From contig JACKNX010000009.1 of assembly GCA_024234635.1 (NCBI GenBank), forward strand, positions 103,074 to 167,073: a DNA stretch of 64,000 nucleotides, given 5' to 3'. Below are positions 63,209 to 64,000 of the stretch, one piece after another (positions within the stretch are counted from its first letter, which is position 1; every line of letters begins with the position of its first letter). Made by a program: the position numbers and the translations under genes. The DNA is from Pseudomonadales bacterium (lineage in GTDB: Bacteria > Pseudomonadota > Gammaproteobacteria > Pseudomonadales > Azotimanducaceae). The notes under the pieces were generated by a model. That model made no database searches. It saw only the letters and a list, made by a program, of their open reading frames with translations, and was not told the DNA's origin.

Positions 63209-64000
63209 TACCGCCCCCGCAGGAACAGCCGGTCAAGTTCGTCCATGTTGAACGTACGATAGGTCGGCCGGCCATGATTGCACTGGCCGGCGTTCTCCGT
63301 GACTTCCATGTCGCGCAGCAGCGCATTGAGTTCAGCCAGCGTCATCGGCCGGTTGGCGCGCACGGAACCGTGGCAGGCCATGGTTGCCAGCAGTTCCAGC
63401 TGCCGCTCCTCCACCAGCGTGGACTGTCCGAAAGCCAGAAGTTCCGCCAGAACGTCGCGCACCAGCGCCAGGACGTCACCGCCGGTCAGGGAGAGCGGCA
63501 CCTCGCGAACGGTCAGCCGCTGCGGACCCGACCGGGTAATCACCAGCCCCATGTCCGCCAGCGTGCCGGCATGGGCTTCCGCGACATCCGCCTCCTGTTC
63601 ACTGACCGCCACCTGCACGGGCACAAGCAGCCGCTGCGTCTGCAACCCGTCGTGCAGGCGTTGCCGCTTCATGCGCTCGTAGACCACACGCTCGTGCGCG
63701 GCGTGAATATCCACCAGCACCAGACCTTCCGCGTTCTGCGCCAGCAGATAGACACCATGCAACTGGGCAATGGCATAGCCCATCGGCGGCGTTGCCGCGG
63801 GATCGCGGGACACGGGCACCGGCGCTGCCGGTTCTTCCACCCGCGGCGGCGACCACGCGGTCGGGACGCGCGCGCCACCACCCGTCAGGGAGATGCGGGA
63901 CTGTACGGGCGCTGACGGTGGAGACGCGGCAGGCAATCCGTCGGCGACCGCCATCGACACGCCGGACGATGGCACCCATGCAGCGGGTGACTCTCCCGGG
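63208..64000 (-). CDS. mutL: DNA mismatch repair protein MutL, C-terminal part
   Basis: The C-terminal ~264 residues; the frame is open to the window edge. The dimerisation domain (GYAIAQLHGVYLLAQNAEGLVLVDIHAAHERVVYERMK, LLATMACHGSVRANRPM) and the closing CNHGRPTYRTFNMDELDRLFLRGR are canonical for non-endonuclease gammaproteobacterial MutL. The N-terminal GHKL ATPase lies outside the window. Confidence 0.96.
   Translation of the reverse strand, partial: PGESPAAWVPSSGVSMAVADGLPAASPPSAPVQSRISLTGGGARVPTAWSPPRVEEPAAPVPVSRDPAATPPMGYAIAQLHGVYLLAQNAEGLVLVDIHAAHERVVYERMKRQRLHDGLQTQRLLVPVQVAVSEQEADVAEAHAGTLADMGLVITRSGPQRLTVREVPLSLTGGDVLALVRDVLAELLAFGQSTLVEERQLELLATMACHGSVRANRPMTLAELNALLRDMEVTENAGQCNHGRPTYRTFNMDELDRLFLRGR

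Noticed and set aside
1..64000. CRISPR arrays, insertion sequences, prophage or integrase genes
   Set aside because: No regularly spaced direct repeats and no transposase, phage or integrase-like translation was seen on either strand.

Overview
The window is high-GC chromosomal DNA from a gammaproteobacterium. The evidence is the order mutL-miaA-hfq-hflX-hflK-hflC-hisZ-purA at the right end, and rnr-rlmB-rpsF-rpsR-rplI-dnaB-radA at the left. The Ser/Thr kinases, ECF sigma/kinase-TPR pair and many TPR lipoproteins would fit a marine or soil lineage such as Woeseiales or Steroidobacterales, but the sequence alone does not settle this.

Layout. 0-4 kb: glyA (partial), ettA and a TTC38-like TPR gene, then a hairpin-rich REP-like element. 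4.4-6.9 kb: a patch of broken genes (amidase, VOC enzyme, P-loop kinase) followed by intact GNAT and ABM-like genes. 8.2-15.7 kb: the core radA/dnaB/ribosomal/rlmB/rnr block, all on the minus strand. 15.8 kb: tRNA-Leu(CAG). 16-23.7 kb: an L,D-transpeptidase, an Lpp-like lipoprotein, a thioredoxin-fold protein with an in-frame UGA that looks like selenocysteine, an ECF sigma factor, a kinase-TPR protein and a Sel1 lipoprotein. 23.8-40.1 kb: the most interesting region (below). 40.3-45.8 kb: a GMC oxidoreductase with a small subunit, then a translationally coupled set of enoyl-CoA hydratase, Lgt-like protein and Tes/MJ0619-like radical SAM enzyme, followed by a small membrane protein. 45.9-55.7 kb: a giant membrane protein of unknown function, a GabD-like dehydrogenase, an esterase, a SnoaL-like protein, a CPXCG protein, an MFS transporter and a KAS III enzyme. 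55.7-64 kb: the purA-to-mutL core block.

The candidate undescribed system (about 22.8-40.1 kb) is bounded by two genes for nearly identical 69-residue peptides. Each has a double-glycine leader and a 43-residue core very rich in Trp, Tyr, Phe and Asn. The cores are 41/43 identical while the leaders differ at 7 of 26 positions. Each gene has a good sigma-54 promoter (GG-N10-GC) and a palindromic element further upstream. Between them lie two divergent operons. The minus-strand operon of seven tightly packed or overlapping genes encodes a TolC/NodT-like outer membrane factor, a two-FHA membrane protein, an HlyD-type adaptor, a PpiC-type isomerase with no visible export signal, an ABC exporter with two cyclic-nucleotide-binding domains and a C39 leader peptidase, a sigma-54 activator, and a LysM-TPR lipoprotein. 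The plus-strand operon encodes a receptor-like Ser/Thr kinase, a polysaccharide deacetylase lipoprotein and a TPR lipoprotein. I read this as a phospho-signalling-gated, sigma-54-controlled type I export system for an aromatic GG-peptide, perhaps a matrix or surface component; the function is inference.

Two further items stand out: the UGA/SECIS-like thioredoxin-fold gene at 17.7-18.8 kb, and the coupled enoyl-CoA hydratase / Lgt-like / Tes-like lipid gene set at 42.5-45.8 kb.
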